Of a DNA stretch of 64,000 nucleotides, positions 1-8,781 are shown in pieces. The translations under genes were made by a program, and so were the position numbers. Source of the stretch: Galbitalea sp. SE-J8. GTDB lineage: Bacteria > Actinomycetota > Actinomycetes > Actinomycetales > Microbacteriaceae. The stretch's first letter is position 1. Each line of letters begins with the position of its first letter. The DNA is taken from positions 62,001 to 126,000 of the forward strand of contig NZ_JAUASV010000004.1 in NCBI RefSeq assembly GCF_030345695.1, in the 5' to 3' direction. A model generated the notes under the pieces. The model was not told the origin of the DNA. It did not search any database and saw only the letters and a list, made by a program, of their open reading frames with translations.

Positions 1-516
1 CCCGTCGACGTCGACCCACGGATGCGGCGCCGCGTCGACGTCGTCCTCACCCCACGGCCGGCCGAACGTCACGAACGGCACGCCGTTGTCCACGAGCCAG
101 CGCGTGCGCGGATCGTCGTAGAACGTCGACGTGAGCACGAAGGCGTCGACGTCGGCGCCGTCGCGCAGCCGGCGCACCTGGCGCACCTCGTCCGCGGGAT
201 CGCTCGCGGTGTAGAGCATGACGCGCAGGCCGCGCGCGTCGGCCTGCGCGGTGAGCGCGTGCAGGAACCGATCGAGCACCGCTCCCGAGATGCCGTCGGC
301 CACCGGATCGAGACGGATGCCGATGGTCGAGCTCGCGCGCATCCGCAGTCGGCGCGCCGAGGCGTGCGGTCGGTAGCCGAGCTCCGCGATCGCGGCCTCG
401 ACGCGCGAACGCGTCTCGGGGCGCACGAGGTCGGGCGCGTTGAGCACGTTCGAGACGGTCTGACGCGAGACCCCCGCGGCGCGGCCGACGTCGTCGACGG
501 TGGGCAGTCGCGTCAT
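1..516 (-). CDS. LacI-family transcriptional regulator (3' end beyond window)
   Basis: This gene encodes the N-terminal 172 residues of a LacI/GalR repressor; the rest lies left of the window. The helix-turn-helix sits near residues 6-26 (core VSRQTVSNVLN), followed by the hinge region and the start of a periplasmic-binding-like effector domain. The ATG at 514-516 is preceded by a very strong ribosome binding site (AGGAGGTGACC), which fixes the start. It is transcribed away from a sugar ABC transporter operon, and a perfect palindrome lies just after that operon's predicted promoter. It therefore probably represses the operon and releases it on binding a sugar. The effector is not known. Confidence 0.9.
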   Translation of the reverse strand, partial: MTRLPTVDDVGRAAGVSRQTVSNVLNAPDLVRPETRSRVEAAIAELGYRPHASARRLRMRASSTIGIRLDPVADGISGAVLDRFLHALTAQADARGLRVMLYTASDPADEVRQVRRLRDGADVDAFVLTSTFYDDPRTRWLVDNGVPFVTFGRPWGEDDVDAAPHPWVDVDG

Positions 517-566
517 GGTCACCTCCTCGGCTTCCGCACGTTACCCCAGAGCCGTCACCGCGTCGA

Positions 567-596
567 TTGACACCCGAACGGGGGCGTCACTATCGT
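567..596 (+). promoter_or_regulatory. Sigma-70-type promoter of the sugar transporter operon
   Basis: A consensus -35 TTGACA (567-572) and a -10 TATCGT (591-596) are separated by 18 bases. Transcription would begin near base 603, giving a leader of about 110 bases before the lipoprotein gene. Confidence 0.6.
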
Positions 597-607
597 GCCG
601 CTTGGGA

Positions 608-621
608 TTTGATCGATCAAA
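608..621. promoter_or_regulatory. Probable LacI-family operator
   Basis: TTTGATCGATCAAA is a perfect 14 bp palindrome with a central CG, the usual form of a LacI/GalR operator. It lies just downstream of the predicted transcription start, where a bound repressor would block initiation or escape. A smaller palindrome, GAACGTTC, is at 645-652. Confidence 0.6.
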
Positions 622-712
622 CCAGCGCGATGGCGCACTGATTGGAACGTTCATACCCGCAATCGCGCACCGCCCGCGCCGCTTCGGCGCGGCACCCTCG
701 AGGAGAGAAACA

Positions 713-1975
713 ATGCAACGACGCATCTCGCGCTGGCTCATGGCCGGCGCCCTCGCCGCATCCGGAACGCTCGCGCTCTCGGCCTGCGGCTCCGGCTTCC
801 AGAACACGCCCTCCGGCGGAGGAGCCACCGCCACGAGCGATCTCACCAGCTCCGACTCGGCCCTCACCGTGCTCATCGGCTCGAGCGGCGACGCCGAGAC
901 GCACGCCGTCCAGGCGGCGGTCGACGACTGGAGCCAGGACTCCGGCACCGACGCCAAGGTCGTCGCGGCGAGCGACCTCAACCAGCAGCTGTCGCAGGGC
1001 TTCGCGTCGGGCAAGCCCGCCGACGTGTTCTACCTGTCGACGGACGCGCTCGCCGGCTACGCGAGCAACGGCTCCCTGCTGCCCTACGGCGACCTGCTCG
1101 CGAACAAGGACGACTTCTACCCGTCGCTCGTCAGGAGCTTCACCTACGACGGCCAGTTCTACTGCGCCCCGAAGGACTTCTCGACGCTGCAGCTCGAGAT
1201 CAACACCGCCATGTGGAAGGACGCCGGACTCACGGATGCCGACGTGCCGACCACGTGGGACGAGCTCTCGGCCGTCGCCAAGAAGCTCACGACCAAGGAC
1301 CACGTGGGCCTCGGCATCTCGGGCGAGTACGCGCGCGTCGGCGCCTTCATGGTGCAGGCGGGCGGCAACCTCATGAACGACGACTCGAGCGAGGCGACCG
1401 CCGACAGCGACGCCAACGTCGAGGCCCTCACCTACCTGCAGTCATTGCTGAAGGACGGCAGCCTCAGATTCGCCGCCGACCTCGGCGCCGGCTGGGGCGG
1501 CGAGGCGTTCGGCACCGGCAAGGCGGCGATGACGATCGAGGGCAATTGGATCACGGGCGGCCTGAAGAGCGACTACCCGGACATCGACTACTCGATCCAT
1601 GAGCTGCCCGCCGGCCCCGCCGGCAAGGGCACGCTGCAGTTCACCAACTGCTGGGGCATCGCCGCCGACAGCCCCAACCAGGCAGCGGCGCTCGACCTCG
1701 TCGAGAAGCTCACGAGCGCGGACGACCAGCTCGCGTTCTCGACCGCGTTCGGCCCGATGCCGTCGATCCAGTCGGCCGCCGACCAGTGGTCGAGCGCCAA
1801 CCCGGACCTCGTGCCGTTCCTCGCGGGCGCGGACTACGCGAAGGGCGTGCCCACGGCCAAGGGCTCGGCCGACGTCGTGGCGGACTTCAACGGCAAGGTC
1901 GGCTCGCTCGCGACCGAGGACCCGAAGGCGATCCTCGCGGCCACGCAGAAGAACCTCGAAGCGCTGCTCGGGTGA
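713..1975 (+). CDS. Sugar ABC transporter substrate-binding lipoprotein
   Basis: This is a 420-residue extracellular solute-binding protein of the maltose/oligosaccharide type (bacterial family 1). A signal peptide ends in the lipobox LSAC, so the mature protein would be anchored through Cys25. A low-complexity Gly/Thr/Ser linker follows and then the binding fold. The ATG at 713 is chosen because an AGGAGAG ribosome binding site precedes it and the signal peptide starts there. The stop overlaps the next start (TGATG), so it is coupled to the two permeases downstream. It would deliver a sugar or oligosaccharide to them; the substrate cannot be read from the sequence. Confidence 0.92.
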   Translation: MQRRISRWLMAGALAASGTLALSACGSGFQNTPSGGGATATSDLTSSDSALTVLIGSSGDAETHAVQAAVDDWSQDSGTDAKVVAASDLNQQLSQGFASGKPADVFYLSTDALAGYASNGSLLPYGDLLANKDDFYPSLVRSFTYDGQFYCAPKDFSTLQLEINTAMWKDAGLTDADVPTTWDELSAVAKKLTTKDHVGLGISGEYARVGAFMVQAGGNLMNDDSSEATADSDANVEALTYLQSLLKDGSLRFAADLGAGWGGEAFGTGKAAMTIEGNWITGGLKSDYPDIDYSIHELPAGPAGKGTLQFTNCWGIAADSPNQAAALDLVEKLTSADDQLAFSTAFGPMPSIQSAADQWSSANPDLVPFLAGADYAKGVPTAKGSADVVADFNGKVGSLATEDPKAILAATQKNLEALLG

Positions 1976-3066
1976 TGACGACCACCACCGAGCGGCCTCT
2001 GCGCGACGGAGGCCATCGCGGCCTCCGTCGCGGGGAGGCCGCCTCGGGGTGGCTCTTCACCGCCCCGATGCTCGTGCTGCTCGGCCTGTTCCTCGTCGTG
2101 CCCGTGCTCATGGCGCTCTGGGTGAGCCTGAGCGACTGGGGCGGCCGCGGCAGCCCGTTCTCGGGCGGGGTCGGCTTCGTCGGTCTCAAGAACTATGCGG
2201 CCGTGCTGCTCGGCGGCGGCCTCGCGGAGCAGGACTTCGGGATGTCGCTCAAGAACAACGCCTGGTACGTCGTGCTCGTCGTGCCGATCCAGACGGCACT
2301 GAGCCTGTTCCTCGCCGTGCTCGTGAACCGGCAGATCCTCAGGGGACGCGGATTCTTCCGCACCGCCTTCTACTTCCCGTCGGTGACGAGCTCGGTGGCG
2401 ATCACCGTCCTGTTCCTGTTCCTGTTCTCGACGACGGGCGCGATCAACGCCGTGCTCGGCGCGATCGGCATCAACGGGCCGAACTGGGTCAACGACCCGC
2501 ACGGCATCTTCCACTTCGGCGCGTCCTCCGGCCCCGCGTGGCTCGAGAGCGCGACGGTTCTCGACATCCCGCTCTGGGACTGGATCGGCGGGCCGAGCGT
2601 CGCCATGTGCATCTACATCGTGATGGCGATCTTCACGACGAGCGGCACGTTCATGCTGCTGTTCCTGGCCGCGCTGCAGAACCTCGGCGGCGACGTGCAG
2701 GAGGCCGCGATGGTGGACGGCGCGAACGGATGGCAGCGCTTCTGGCGCGTGACCCTCCCCCAACTGCGCCCGACGCTGTTCACCGTGCTCACCCTCGGCC
2801 TCATCGGCTGCTGGCAGATCTTCGACCAGATCTACACGGGCACGCGCGGCCAACCGGCCAAGACGACCATCACGCCGGCGTACCTGTCGTACACGTCGTC
2901 GTTCCAGGACCAGGACTGGGGCCAGGGCGCGGCGATCGCCTTCATCCTGTTCGTCATCATCGTGATCTTCACCCTGTTCCAGCGCTGGGTGCTGCGCGAT
3001 CGGAGGGTGTCGAGGCGACGGATGCGGATGTATGAGGCCGCCGCGACGCGCGGGAGCGCGCGATGA
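1975..3066 (+). CDS. Sugar ABC transporter permease (MalF-like)
   Basis: A 363-residue integral membrane permease of the binding-protein-dependent transport family. After a cytoplasmic N-terminus a first membrane helix begins near residue 25. The cytoplasmic EAA loop that docks the ATPase is near residue 243 (EAAMVDGANG). The start codon overlaps the stop of the binding-protein gene, and its own last bases overlap the start of the second permease. It forms the heterodimeric channel with that protein. No ATP-binding gene lies in the operon, so a shared MsiK-type ATPase encoded elsewhere is expected; this is an inference from how actinobacterial sugar importers usually work. Confidence 0.92.
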   Translation: MTTTTERPLRDGGHRGLRRGEAASGWLFTAPMLVLLGLFLVVPVLMALWVSLSDWGGRGSPFSGGVGFVGLKNYAAVLLGGGLAEQDFGMSLKNNAWYVVLVVPIQTALSLFLAVLVNRQILRGRGFFRTAFYFPSVTSSVAITVLFLFLFSTTGAINAVLGAIGINGPNWVNDPHGIFHFGASSGPAWLESATVLDIPLWDWIGGPSVAMCIYIVMAIFTTSGTFMLLFLAALQNLGGDVQEAAMVDGANGWQRFWRVTLPQLRPTLFTVLTLGLIGCWQIFDQIYTGTRGQPAKTTITPAYLSYTSSFQDQDWGQGAAIAFILFVIIVIFTLFQRWVLRDRRVSRRRMRMYEAAATRGSAR

Positions 3067-3941
3067 GTGCCACGGCGACGCAGCAGCGCCGTCCGTCGAC
3101 GAGTCCGGGGCGCAGCGGGCGGATCGTTGCGTCATCCGTCTTCTACGCCGTGCTCGTCGTGCTCGCGATCGTGTACATCTATCCGTTCCTCATCCAGGTG
3201 GTCACGAGCTTCAAGACCGACTCCGAGGCGGCGAGGGATCCGCTGTCCCTCGTGCCGCAGACCTTCACGACGGCCGCCTACACGCGACTGTTCCTCAGCA
3301 GCGACTTCCCGACCTGGTTCGGCAACTCCGCGATCGTGACGCTCCTCGTGACCGTCGGGCGCGTGTTCTTCGACTCGCTCGCCGGCTACGCGCTCGCGCG
3401 CCTGCGATTCCGGGGGCGCTCCGTCGTCTTCGCGGGCCTCGTCGCGGTCATGAGCGTGCCGACCGTCGTGCTGCTCATCCCGAAGTTCCTCGTGATCAAC
3501 CAGCTGGGCATCTACGACTCGTACGCGGGCATGGTCCTCCCGCTGCTCGTCGACGCCGCGGGGGTGTTCATCATGAAGAACTTCTTCGAGTCGATCCCGG
3601 TGAGCGTCGAGGAGCAGGCGCGCATCGACGGCGCCGGCCCCTTCCGGCTGTTCTGGTCGATCGTGCTGCCGATGGCGCGTCCCGCGGTCGTGACGATCAT
3701 CATCCTGTCGTTCCAGGGCTCGTGGAACGAGCTCGCGCACTTCATCGTGTCCACGCAGTCCCCCGACCTCACGACGCTCACGAAGGGCGTGGCGCAGCTC
3801 GCGAACGGTCAGCTCAGCCAGGGCAGGCAGTACCCGCTCAAGCTCGCCGCGGCGATCATCATGACGATCCCCGTCGCGATCATGTTCTTCGTCTTCCAGC
3901 GGCGCATCATGAACGCGAGCGAGGGGGCGGTGAAGGAGTGA
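3063..3941 (+). CDS. Sugar ABC transporter permease (MalG-like)
   Basis: A 292-residue permease, the usual size of MalG-type subunits, with about six membrane helices and an EAA loop near residue 182 (EQARIDGAGPFRLFW). It starts within the last four bases of the first permease (ATGA) and ends in a GTGA overlap with the following peptidase-like gene. The two permeases would form the transmembrane pore for the substrate handed over by the upstream lipoprotein. Confidence 0.92.
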   Translation: MSATATQQRRPSTSPGRSGRIVASSVFYAVLVVLAIVYIYPFLIQVVTSFKTDSEAARDPLSLVPQTFTTAAYTRLFLSSDFPTWFGNSAIVTLLVTVGRVFFDSLAGYALARLRFRGRSVVFAGLVAVMSVPTVVLLIPKFLVINQLGIYDSYAGMVLPLLVDAAGVFIMKNFFESIPVSVEEQARIDGAGPFRLFWSIVLPMARPAVVTIIILSFQGSWNELAHFIVSTQSPDLTTLTKGVAQLANGQLSQGRQYPLKLAAAIIMTIPVAIMFFVFQRRIMNASEGAVKE

Positions 3942-4663
3942 CCGCGGCCACGCCCACCATCCTCGCGACGTGCGGCGGGCTCGTGCCGGGCGACTGGCGC
4001 GAGACCGACTACGGCCCGCTGCTGCTCTACGCGATCGAGCTCGCCGGCGTCTCCGGGCGGGCACCGCGGGTCGCGCACGTCAACACCGCGGGGGGCGACC
4101 CGCGCGCGGTCGAGGGCCCCGAGCTCGAGGCGGCACGCGCCGCCGGTGTCGAGGCGAGCCACGTGCGGCTGTTCCCGCATCCTAACCACCCGGACCTGCG
4201 CGAGCACGTGCTCTCCCGCGACGTGATCTGGGTCTCGGGCGGCAGTGTCGTCAACCTGCTCGCGCTGTGGCGCGCACACGGGCTCGACGAGCTTCTGCGC
4301 GAGGCCTGGCGCGCGGGCGTCGTGCTCGCGGGCGGCTCGGCCGGGGGACTCTGCTGGCACCGCGGCGGCACGACGACGTCCTTCGGGCCCGAGGCATCCG
4401 TCGTCGTCGACGGGCTCGGCCTCGTCGACGGCTCGTTCAGCCCGCACGACGACTCTCAGCCGTCGCGGCGCCCCGCGTTCCAGCGCGCGGTCGACGAGGG
4501 CGCGCTGCCGCCCGGCGTCGCCGTCGAGGAGGGCGTCGGCGCGCTCTACCTCGGCGAGCGCGCCGTGCTCGCCGAGGTCGTCGCCGAGCGGGCGGACGCC
4601 GCAGCCTGGACCATCACGCCCCACCGCCCCGCCGCGCGGCTTCCCGCTCGCGCGCTCTCCTGA
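3938..4663 (+). CDS. Peptidase S51 (peptidase E / cyanophycinase-like) family protein
   Basis: A 241-residue cytoplasmic protein of the S51 serine peptidase family, which includes Asp-dipeptidase PepE and cyanophycinase. The nucleophile elbow is AGGSAGG with Ser134; an upstream WVSGGSVVNLL segment matches the family. The GTG start overlaps the stop of the permease gene by four bases, so it is translated as part of the sugar-import operon. A peptidase there is unexpected: it might cleave an amide- or amino-acid-linked substrate, or its substrate may not be a peptide. Family membership is clear, the substrate is not. Confidence 0.8.
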   Translation: MTAATPTILATCGGLVPGDWRETDYGPLLLYAIELAGVSGRAPRVAHVNTAGGDPRAVEGPELEAARAAGVEASHVRLFPHPNHPDLREHVLSRDVIWVSGGSVVNLLALWRAHGLDELLREAWRAGVVLAGGSAGGLCWHRGGTTTSFGPEASVVVDGLGLVDGSFSPHDDSQPSRRPAFQRAVDEGALPPGVAVEEGVGALYLGERAVLAEVVAERADAAAWTITPHRPAARLPARALS

Positions 4664-4683
4664 CCCCACACCGGAGGTCCGCC

Positions 4684-6546
4684 ATGCTCCAGCCCCTCCT
4701 TCACGACGAGACCGTCCTGCTGCGCGCCCCCGTGCAGGCCTGGCAGGCCCGCAACGGCACCATCGGCGGACGCGCCATCCACGGCCTCTGGTTCGGCGAC
4801 GTGCGGATCGTCGCACACTCCTCGATCGCGATCGGCGGACGCGGCGGCGAGCACATCGCGACCCTCGAGCGCTCGGTCGACACGGCGTCGTTCGTGTCCC
4901 TGCTGCGGCACCTCGACGACGGCCCGACCGCGGACCCGCACGTGCGCGCCGTGCACACCCGCCAGGTGACGGCGGACGGCGTGCGGGAGACGATCCGGAT
5001 CGAGAGCGACCTCGATCATCCGCTCTCCACGACCGTCGCGGTGCGGCTCGAGGCCGATCTCGCGAGCATGGACGCCGTCAAGTCCGGTCTGCCGACCCGC
5101 AGGGTGCGCATCGCGCACGACGGCGAGTCGGCGACCTGGCACGACTCCGCCGGAGCCGGCGCCGTGCTGCTCGCGCCCGGCGCGATTGCGACGGACGACG
5201 GGCCGTCCCTGGTGCTGACGTGGCCCGTCGATGTGCCCGCCCACGGTGTCGACGTGATCGCGTGGACCATCGCCGCGACCGACGAGCGCGCGGTCGTGCA
5301 CGCCGCGCCGGGACCGGCGCCGTGGACGGCTCCGGCCGTCGAGGGCGACGACCGCCTGCGCCGGTGGGTCGACCGCGCGCTCGACGACCTCGACGCGCTG
5401 CGGCTCACCGCCGACCGGGCACCCGGCGAGCAGTTCCTCGCCGCGGGCAGCCCCTGGTTCTTCACGCTGTTCGGACGCGACTCGATCTGGGCCGCGCGCC
5501 TGCTGCTGCCGCTCGGCCCGTCGATCGCGGGGTCGACGCTGCGCGCGCTCGCGGCGCTGCAGGGCACGGCATCCGTTCCCGACACCGCGGAGCAGCCCGG
5601 CAAGATCATGCACGAGCTGCGGCGCGACACGCTCGAGATCCCGGGCGAGCGGATCGCGCTGCCGCCGCTCTACTACGGCACCGTCGACGCGACGCCGCTG
5701 TGGGTGTGCCTGCTGCACGACGCCTGGCGCGCCGGGCTGCCCGACGCCGAGGTCGAGGCGCTGCTGCCGCACCTCGAGAGGGCGCTCGCCTGGATGCGCG
5801 ACTTCGGCGACAGCGACGGCGACGGCCTGCTCGAATACGTCGACGAGACCGGGCACGGGCTGTCGAACCAGGGCTGGAAGGACTCCGGCGACAGCGTGCA
5901 GTGGCGCGACGGCACCCTCGCCGAGGGGCCGATCGCGCTGTGCGAGGTGCAGGCCTACGCGTACGAGGCGGCCGTGCACGGCGCCGATCTGCTCGACGCG
6001 TTCGACCGCGACGGCGGCGATGAATGGCGCGACTGGGCGACACGGCTGCGCTCGCGGTTCCACGAGACGTTCTGGGTCGACGACCCCGACGGCGCCTACC
6101 CCGCGATCGCGCTGGACGCGACCAAGCGCGCCGTCGACACGGTCACCTCGAACCTGGGCCATCTGCTCGGCACGGGCCTGCTCGACGAGGCGCAGTCGGC
6201 GCTCGTCGCGGCCCGGCTGCTGTCGCCCGCGCTCGACTCGGGCTTCGGTCTGCGCACCCTGTCCACGGATGCCGTCGGCTACTGGCCGCTCGGCTACCAC
6301 CGCGGCGCGGTGTGGGCGCACGACACGGCGATCGCGATCCGCGGGCTCGTCGCGGCGGGACACGACGCCACGTCCCTGGCCACGGGTCTGCTCGCCGCGG
6401 CCACGGCGTTCGACTACCGGATGCCCGAGCTGTACGGCGGCGACGGTGCGGACGAGGTGCCCCGCCCCATCCCGTACCCCGCCTCGTGCCGCCCGCAGGC
6501 CTGGTCGGCCGCCGCGGCGATCGCGGTCTGGGACGCCCTGCGCTGA
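4684..6546 (+). CDS. Amylo-alpha-1,6-glucosidase / glycogen-debranching-type glycoside hydrolase
   Basis: A 620-residue protein with an N-terminal beta-rich domain of the debranching-enzyme N-terminal type (about residues 10-220) and a C-terminal (alpha/alpha)6 barrel (about 230-620). Recognisable barrel motifs are LFGRDSIWAARL near residue 262 and LSNQGWKDSGDSVQW near 395, which supply acidic catalytic residues in this group. The ATG follows a GGAGGT ribosome binding site 20 bases after the peptidase-like gene. As the last gene of the operon it probably hydrolyses the imported alpha-linked oligosaccharide. The exact linkage is not predictable. Confidence 0.85.
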   Translation: MLQPLLHDETVLLRAPVQAWQARNGTIGGRAIHGLWFGDVRIVAHSSIAIGGRGGEHIATLERSVDTASFVSLLRHLDDGPTADPHVRAVHTRQVTADGVRETIRIESDLDHPLSTTVAVRLEADLASMDAVKSGLPTRRVRIAHDGESATWHDSAGAGAVLLAPGAIATDDGPSLVLTWPVDVPAHGVDVIAWTIAATDERAVVHAAPGPAPWTAPAVEGDDRLRRWVDRALDDLDALRLTADRAPGEQFLAAGSPWFFTLFGRDSIWAARLLLPLGPSIAGSTLRALAALQGTASVPDTAEQPGKIMHELRRDTLEIPGERIALPPLYYGTVDATPLWVCLLHDAWRAGLPDAEVEALLPHLERALAWMRDFGDSDGDGLLEYVDETGHGLSNQGWKDSGDSVQWRDGTLAEGPIALCEVQAYAYEAAVHGADLLDAFDRDGGDEWRDWATRLRSRFHETFWVDDPDGAYPAIALDATKRAVDTVTSNLGHLLGTGLLDEAQSALVAARLLSPALDSGFGLRTLSTDAVGYWPLGYHRGAVWAHDTAIAIRGLVAAGHDATSLATGLLAAATAFDYRMPELYGGDGADEVPRPIPYPASCRPQAWSAAAAIAVWDALR

Positions 6547-6573
6547 CGCAGCACGTCGTCGGGCGGACCCGCT

Positions 6574-6589
6574 CGGGCCGCTCGGCCCG
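6574..6589. terminator. Possible bidirectional terminator
   Basis: CGGGCCG and CGGCCCG flank a two-base centre between two convergent genes. There is no T-run, so termination is only suggested by position. Confidence 0.3.
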
Positions 6590-6608
6590 CGGCGTACGAC
6601 GCGCGCGG

Positions 6609-7100
6609 CTACGACGCGCTGTTGAACGCGAGCAGAGCGACCGACGCCGACGTCGCGATGAGGGCGATGAGCGCGAGCCAGCGCGGCGGCCCGGCCCAGG
6701 CGAGCAGCGCCGTCTCGCCGCCCACGACGCCGCCGACGGCCGGCACGAGCGGCTCGACGCGGTCGAGCGAGCCCGTCGTGGTGAGCACGACGAACGAGAT
6801 CGCCACGATCGCCGGCAGCCAGACCACGATCGTGAGCGCGAGAAGCCAGCCGGTGCGGCGCCGGGTGAAGATGCGGCCGAGCGCGGCGAAGCCCAGCGCG
6901 ACCGCGAGCACGGATGCCGCGGCGAGCAGGTAGTACACGCCGTGCCCGACGACGGCCGCGATGCCGAGCGTGCGCACGATCGGCGCGAAGACCGCGCCGA
7001 CCCCCGCCGCGAGCAGCGCGTGCGTCCACGCCCGCCACTCGGCGATGCGGGCGAACCACGACCCGACGGTGCGGGAGGAGTCGTCGGCGGACGTGTTCAT
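6609..7100 (-). CDS. Four-helix membrane protein of unknown function
   Basis: A 163-residue hydrophobic protein. After about 25 polar residues (MNTSADDSSRTVGSW) there are four predicted membrane spans separated by short loops, with a basic RRRTG turn in the middle. I chose the ATG at 7100 because the upstream extension is arginine-rich out-of-frame-like sequence. I do not recognise a catalytic motif. It converges on the debranching enzyme gene and lies downstream of the flavin monooxygenase gene on the same strand, with a 55-base gap. Confidence 0.7.
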   Translation of the reverse strand: MNTSADDSSRTVGSWFARIAEWRAWTHALLAAGVGAVFAPIVRTLGIAAVVGHGVYYLLAAASVLAVALGFAALGRIFTRRRTGWLLALTIVVWLPAIVAISFVVLTTTGSLDRVEPLVPAVGGVVGGETALLAWAGPPRWLALIALIATSASVALLAFNSAS

Positions 7101-7155
7101 GGTCACGACTGTGCCAGACCGGACGGATGCCGCGCGCCATCCTGCGGGATGACCG

Positions 7156-8646
7156 TCACCGTGCGTCGTCGTCCGGCTCGACGCGCAGGAGGGCCTCGAA
7201 CACCGCGAGCGGGTCCTCGTCGACGGGCGCGACGGCCGCATCCTCGCCCGAGCCCGCGGGCGCGACGGCCGCATCCGTGCCCGGGTCGACGCGGTCGGAT
7301 GCCGCGGGCGCGGGGAGCGCGGCGGTGCCGAGATCCCAGACGAACGGCTCGCCGGCGGCCTCCTCGGAGGCGGCGGCCGCGAAGCCGACGATGTCGAGCG
7401 GCTCGCCAGGATCGTCGGCGTGCCCCTGCGCGGGCACGGCGACCGCGTCGCCGAAGTAGTCGAACGGGTCGGGCGTCGGGGCGGATGCGGGCTCGGTCGC
7501 GATGATCGGCGGCGTCTCGAAGTACACCGGCTCCTCGGTGCGCCGCTCGCGCGCGAGCCGGCTCAGGGTCGCGATCGCCTGCCGGGCGATCGTACGGCCG
7601 GCGCGATTCGCCCCGACCGTCGACGCCTGCGGTCCGTAGCCCGCGAAGAAGACGCGCGGCTCCTTCCACGACGTGCCCGCCGCGACGACGATGCCGCCCT
7701 CCCGCTCGCGCAGCTTCAGCGGGGCGAGGTGGCGAAGCTCCGGGCGGAACCCGGTCGCCCAGACGATGGCATCCGCCTCGAGGAACGCGCCGTTCGCCCA
7801 GCGCACGCCGTGCTCCTCGATCGAGGCGAACATCGGACGCGCGAGCAGCACGCCGCGCTCGATGCCGGCCTGGATGCGCCGGGTGCGCGGCACCCCGGTG
7901 CCGCTCACGATGCTCGGCAGCGCCTTGCCGGCGCGGGCGGCCTCGTCCTGCTGCTCGACCGCGGAGCGGCGGTCCTCGAGGCTCAGCTCGCCGTCGTCGC
8001 GCCAGTCGATCTCCCGGCGGCTCACCCAGCTGACCTGTTCCGCCACGCCCTCCAGCTCGAGCAGGAAGCCGATCGCGCTCGTGCCGCCGCCGACGACGAC
8101 GACGCGCTGACCGGCGAAGTCGGCGGCATCCGTGTAATCGGTGGTGTGCACGTGGCGCCCGGCGAAGTCGCGCATGCCGGGGTACCACGGGATGAACGGC
8201 GCACCCCACGTGCCCGTCGCGTTGATGACGACCTCGGTCGTGACCCGCTGCTCGCCGTGGCCGTCGTCGAAGACGACCGCGAGGTGCTCCTGCTCGCGCT
8301 CGACGCGCGTGACCGCGGCCGGACGCACCACCTGGAACCCGTAGTGCTGCTCGTAGCGGGCGTAGTAGTCGGCGACGACACCCTTCGCGGGCGCCTTGCG
8401 GTCGGCGGTCTCGAAGCTCACGCCGAGCTCGTCCATCCCGGGCAGGTCGTTGATGCGGTGCGCGGAGCCGATGCGCAGCGCCTCCCAGCGGAACTGCCAG
8501 GCGCCGCCCGGCCCGGGACCACGGTCGAGCACGACGAACTCGTCGCCCGGGTCGAGACCGAGACGCTTCAGGTAGTAGGACACGGAGAGACCGGCCTGCC
8601 CCGCGCCGATCACGACGGCGGAGGTGTCGGTGCCGGCGGATGTCAC
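7156..8646 (-). CDS. Flavin-dependent monooxygenase-like FAD/NAD(P)-binding oxidoreductase
   Basis: A 496-residue protein with a Rossmann FAD site (GAGQAG, residues 14-19) and a second dinucleotide site (VVVGGGTSA, near 190) followed by the ATGFRPEL segment common in flavin monooxygenases and related disulfide-type oxidoreductases. It likely uses NAD(P)H and FAD to oxidise a small substrate. After about residue 385 there is an unusual tail of some 110 residues rich in Asp, Glu, Ala and Pro. The GTG start has the hexamer TAACGT six bases upstream, indicating a leaderless transcript. Confidence 0.85.
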   Translation of the reverse strand: MTSAGTDTSAVVIGAGQAGLSVSYYLKRLGLDPGDEFVVLDRGPGPGGAWQFRWEALRIGSAHRINDLPGMDELGVSFETADRKAPAKGVVADYYARYEQHYGFQVVRPAAVTRVEREQEHLAVVFDDGHGEQRVTTEVVINATGTWGAPFIPWYPGMRDFAGRHVHTTDYTDAADFAGQRVVVVGGGTSAIGFLLELEGVAEQVSWVSRREIDWRDDGELSLEDRRSAVEQQDEAARAGKALPSIVSGTGVPRTRRIQAGIERGVLLARPMFASIEEHGVRWANGAFLEADAIVWATGFRPELRHLAPLKLREREGGIVVAAGTSWKEPRVFFAGYGPQASTVGANRAGRTIARQAIATLSRLARERRTEEPVYFETPPIIATEPASAPTPDPFDYFGDAVAVPAQGHADDPGEPLDIVGFAAAASEEAAGEPFVWDLGTAALPAPAASDRVDPGTDAAVAPAGSGEDAAVAPVDEDPLAVFEALLRVEPDDDAR

Positions 8647-8652
8647 CCGCCC

Positions 8653-8658
8653 ACGTTA
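8653..8658 (-). promoter_or_regulatory. -10 hexamer TAACGT of the flavin monooxygenase gene
   Basis: The hexamer ends six bases before the GTG, so transcription should start at or next to the start codon. Confidence 0.5.
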
Positions 8659-8690
8659 CCCAAGGGCCCTGAGCGCGCGGGGTCGGGTGT

Positions 8691-8696
8691 TAGACT
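8691..8696 (+). promoter_or_regulatory. -10 hexamer TAGACT of the DUF3073 gene
   Basis: This hexamer lies 85 bases before the DUF3073 ATG, so unlike many genes here the transcript would carry a real leader. Confidence 0.45.
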
Positions 8697-8781
8697 GCCG
8701 GTCAATCTTCTACACGTCTGTGCGCTGGACGCCCGTCGCTCCCGCACAACGCCGGACCGCAACTCACGAGGGGGTCATCGC

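Noticed and set aside
22-570. Long open frames antisense to clear genes throughout the window
   Set aside because: They are Arg-, Ala- and Pro-rich shadows created by high GC; the opposite strand has proteins with clear domains, start signals and coupled neighbours.
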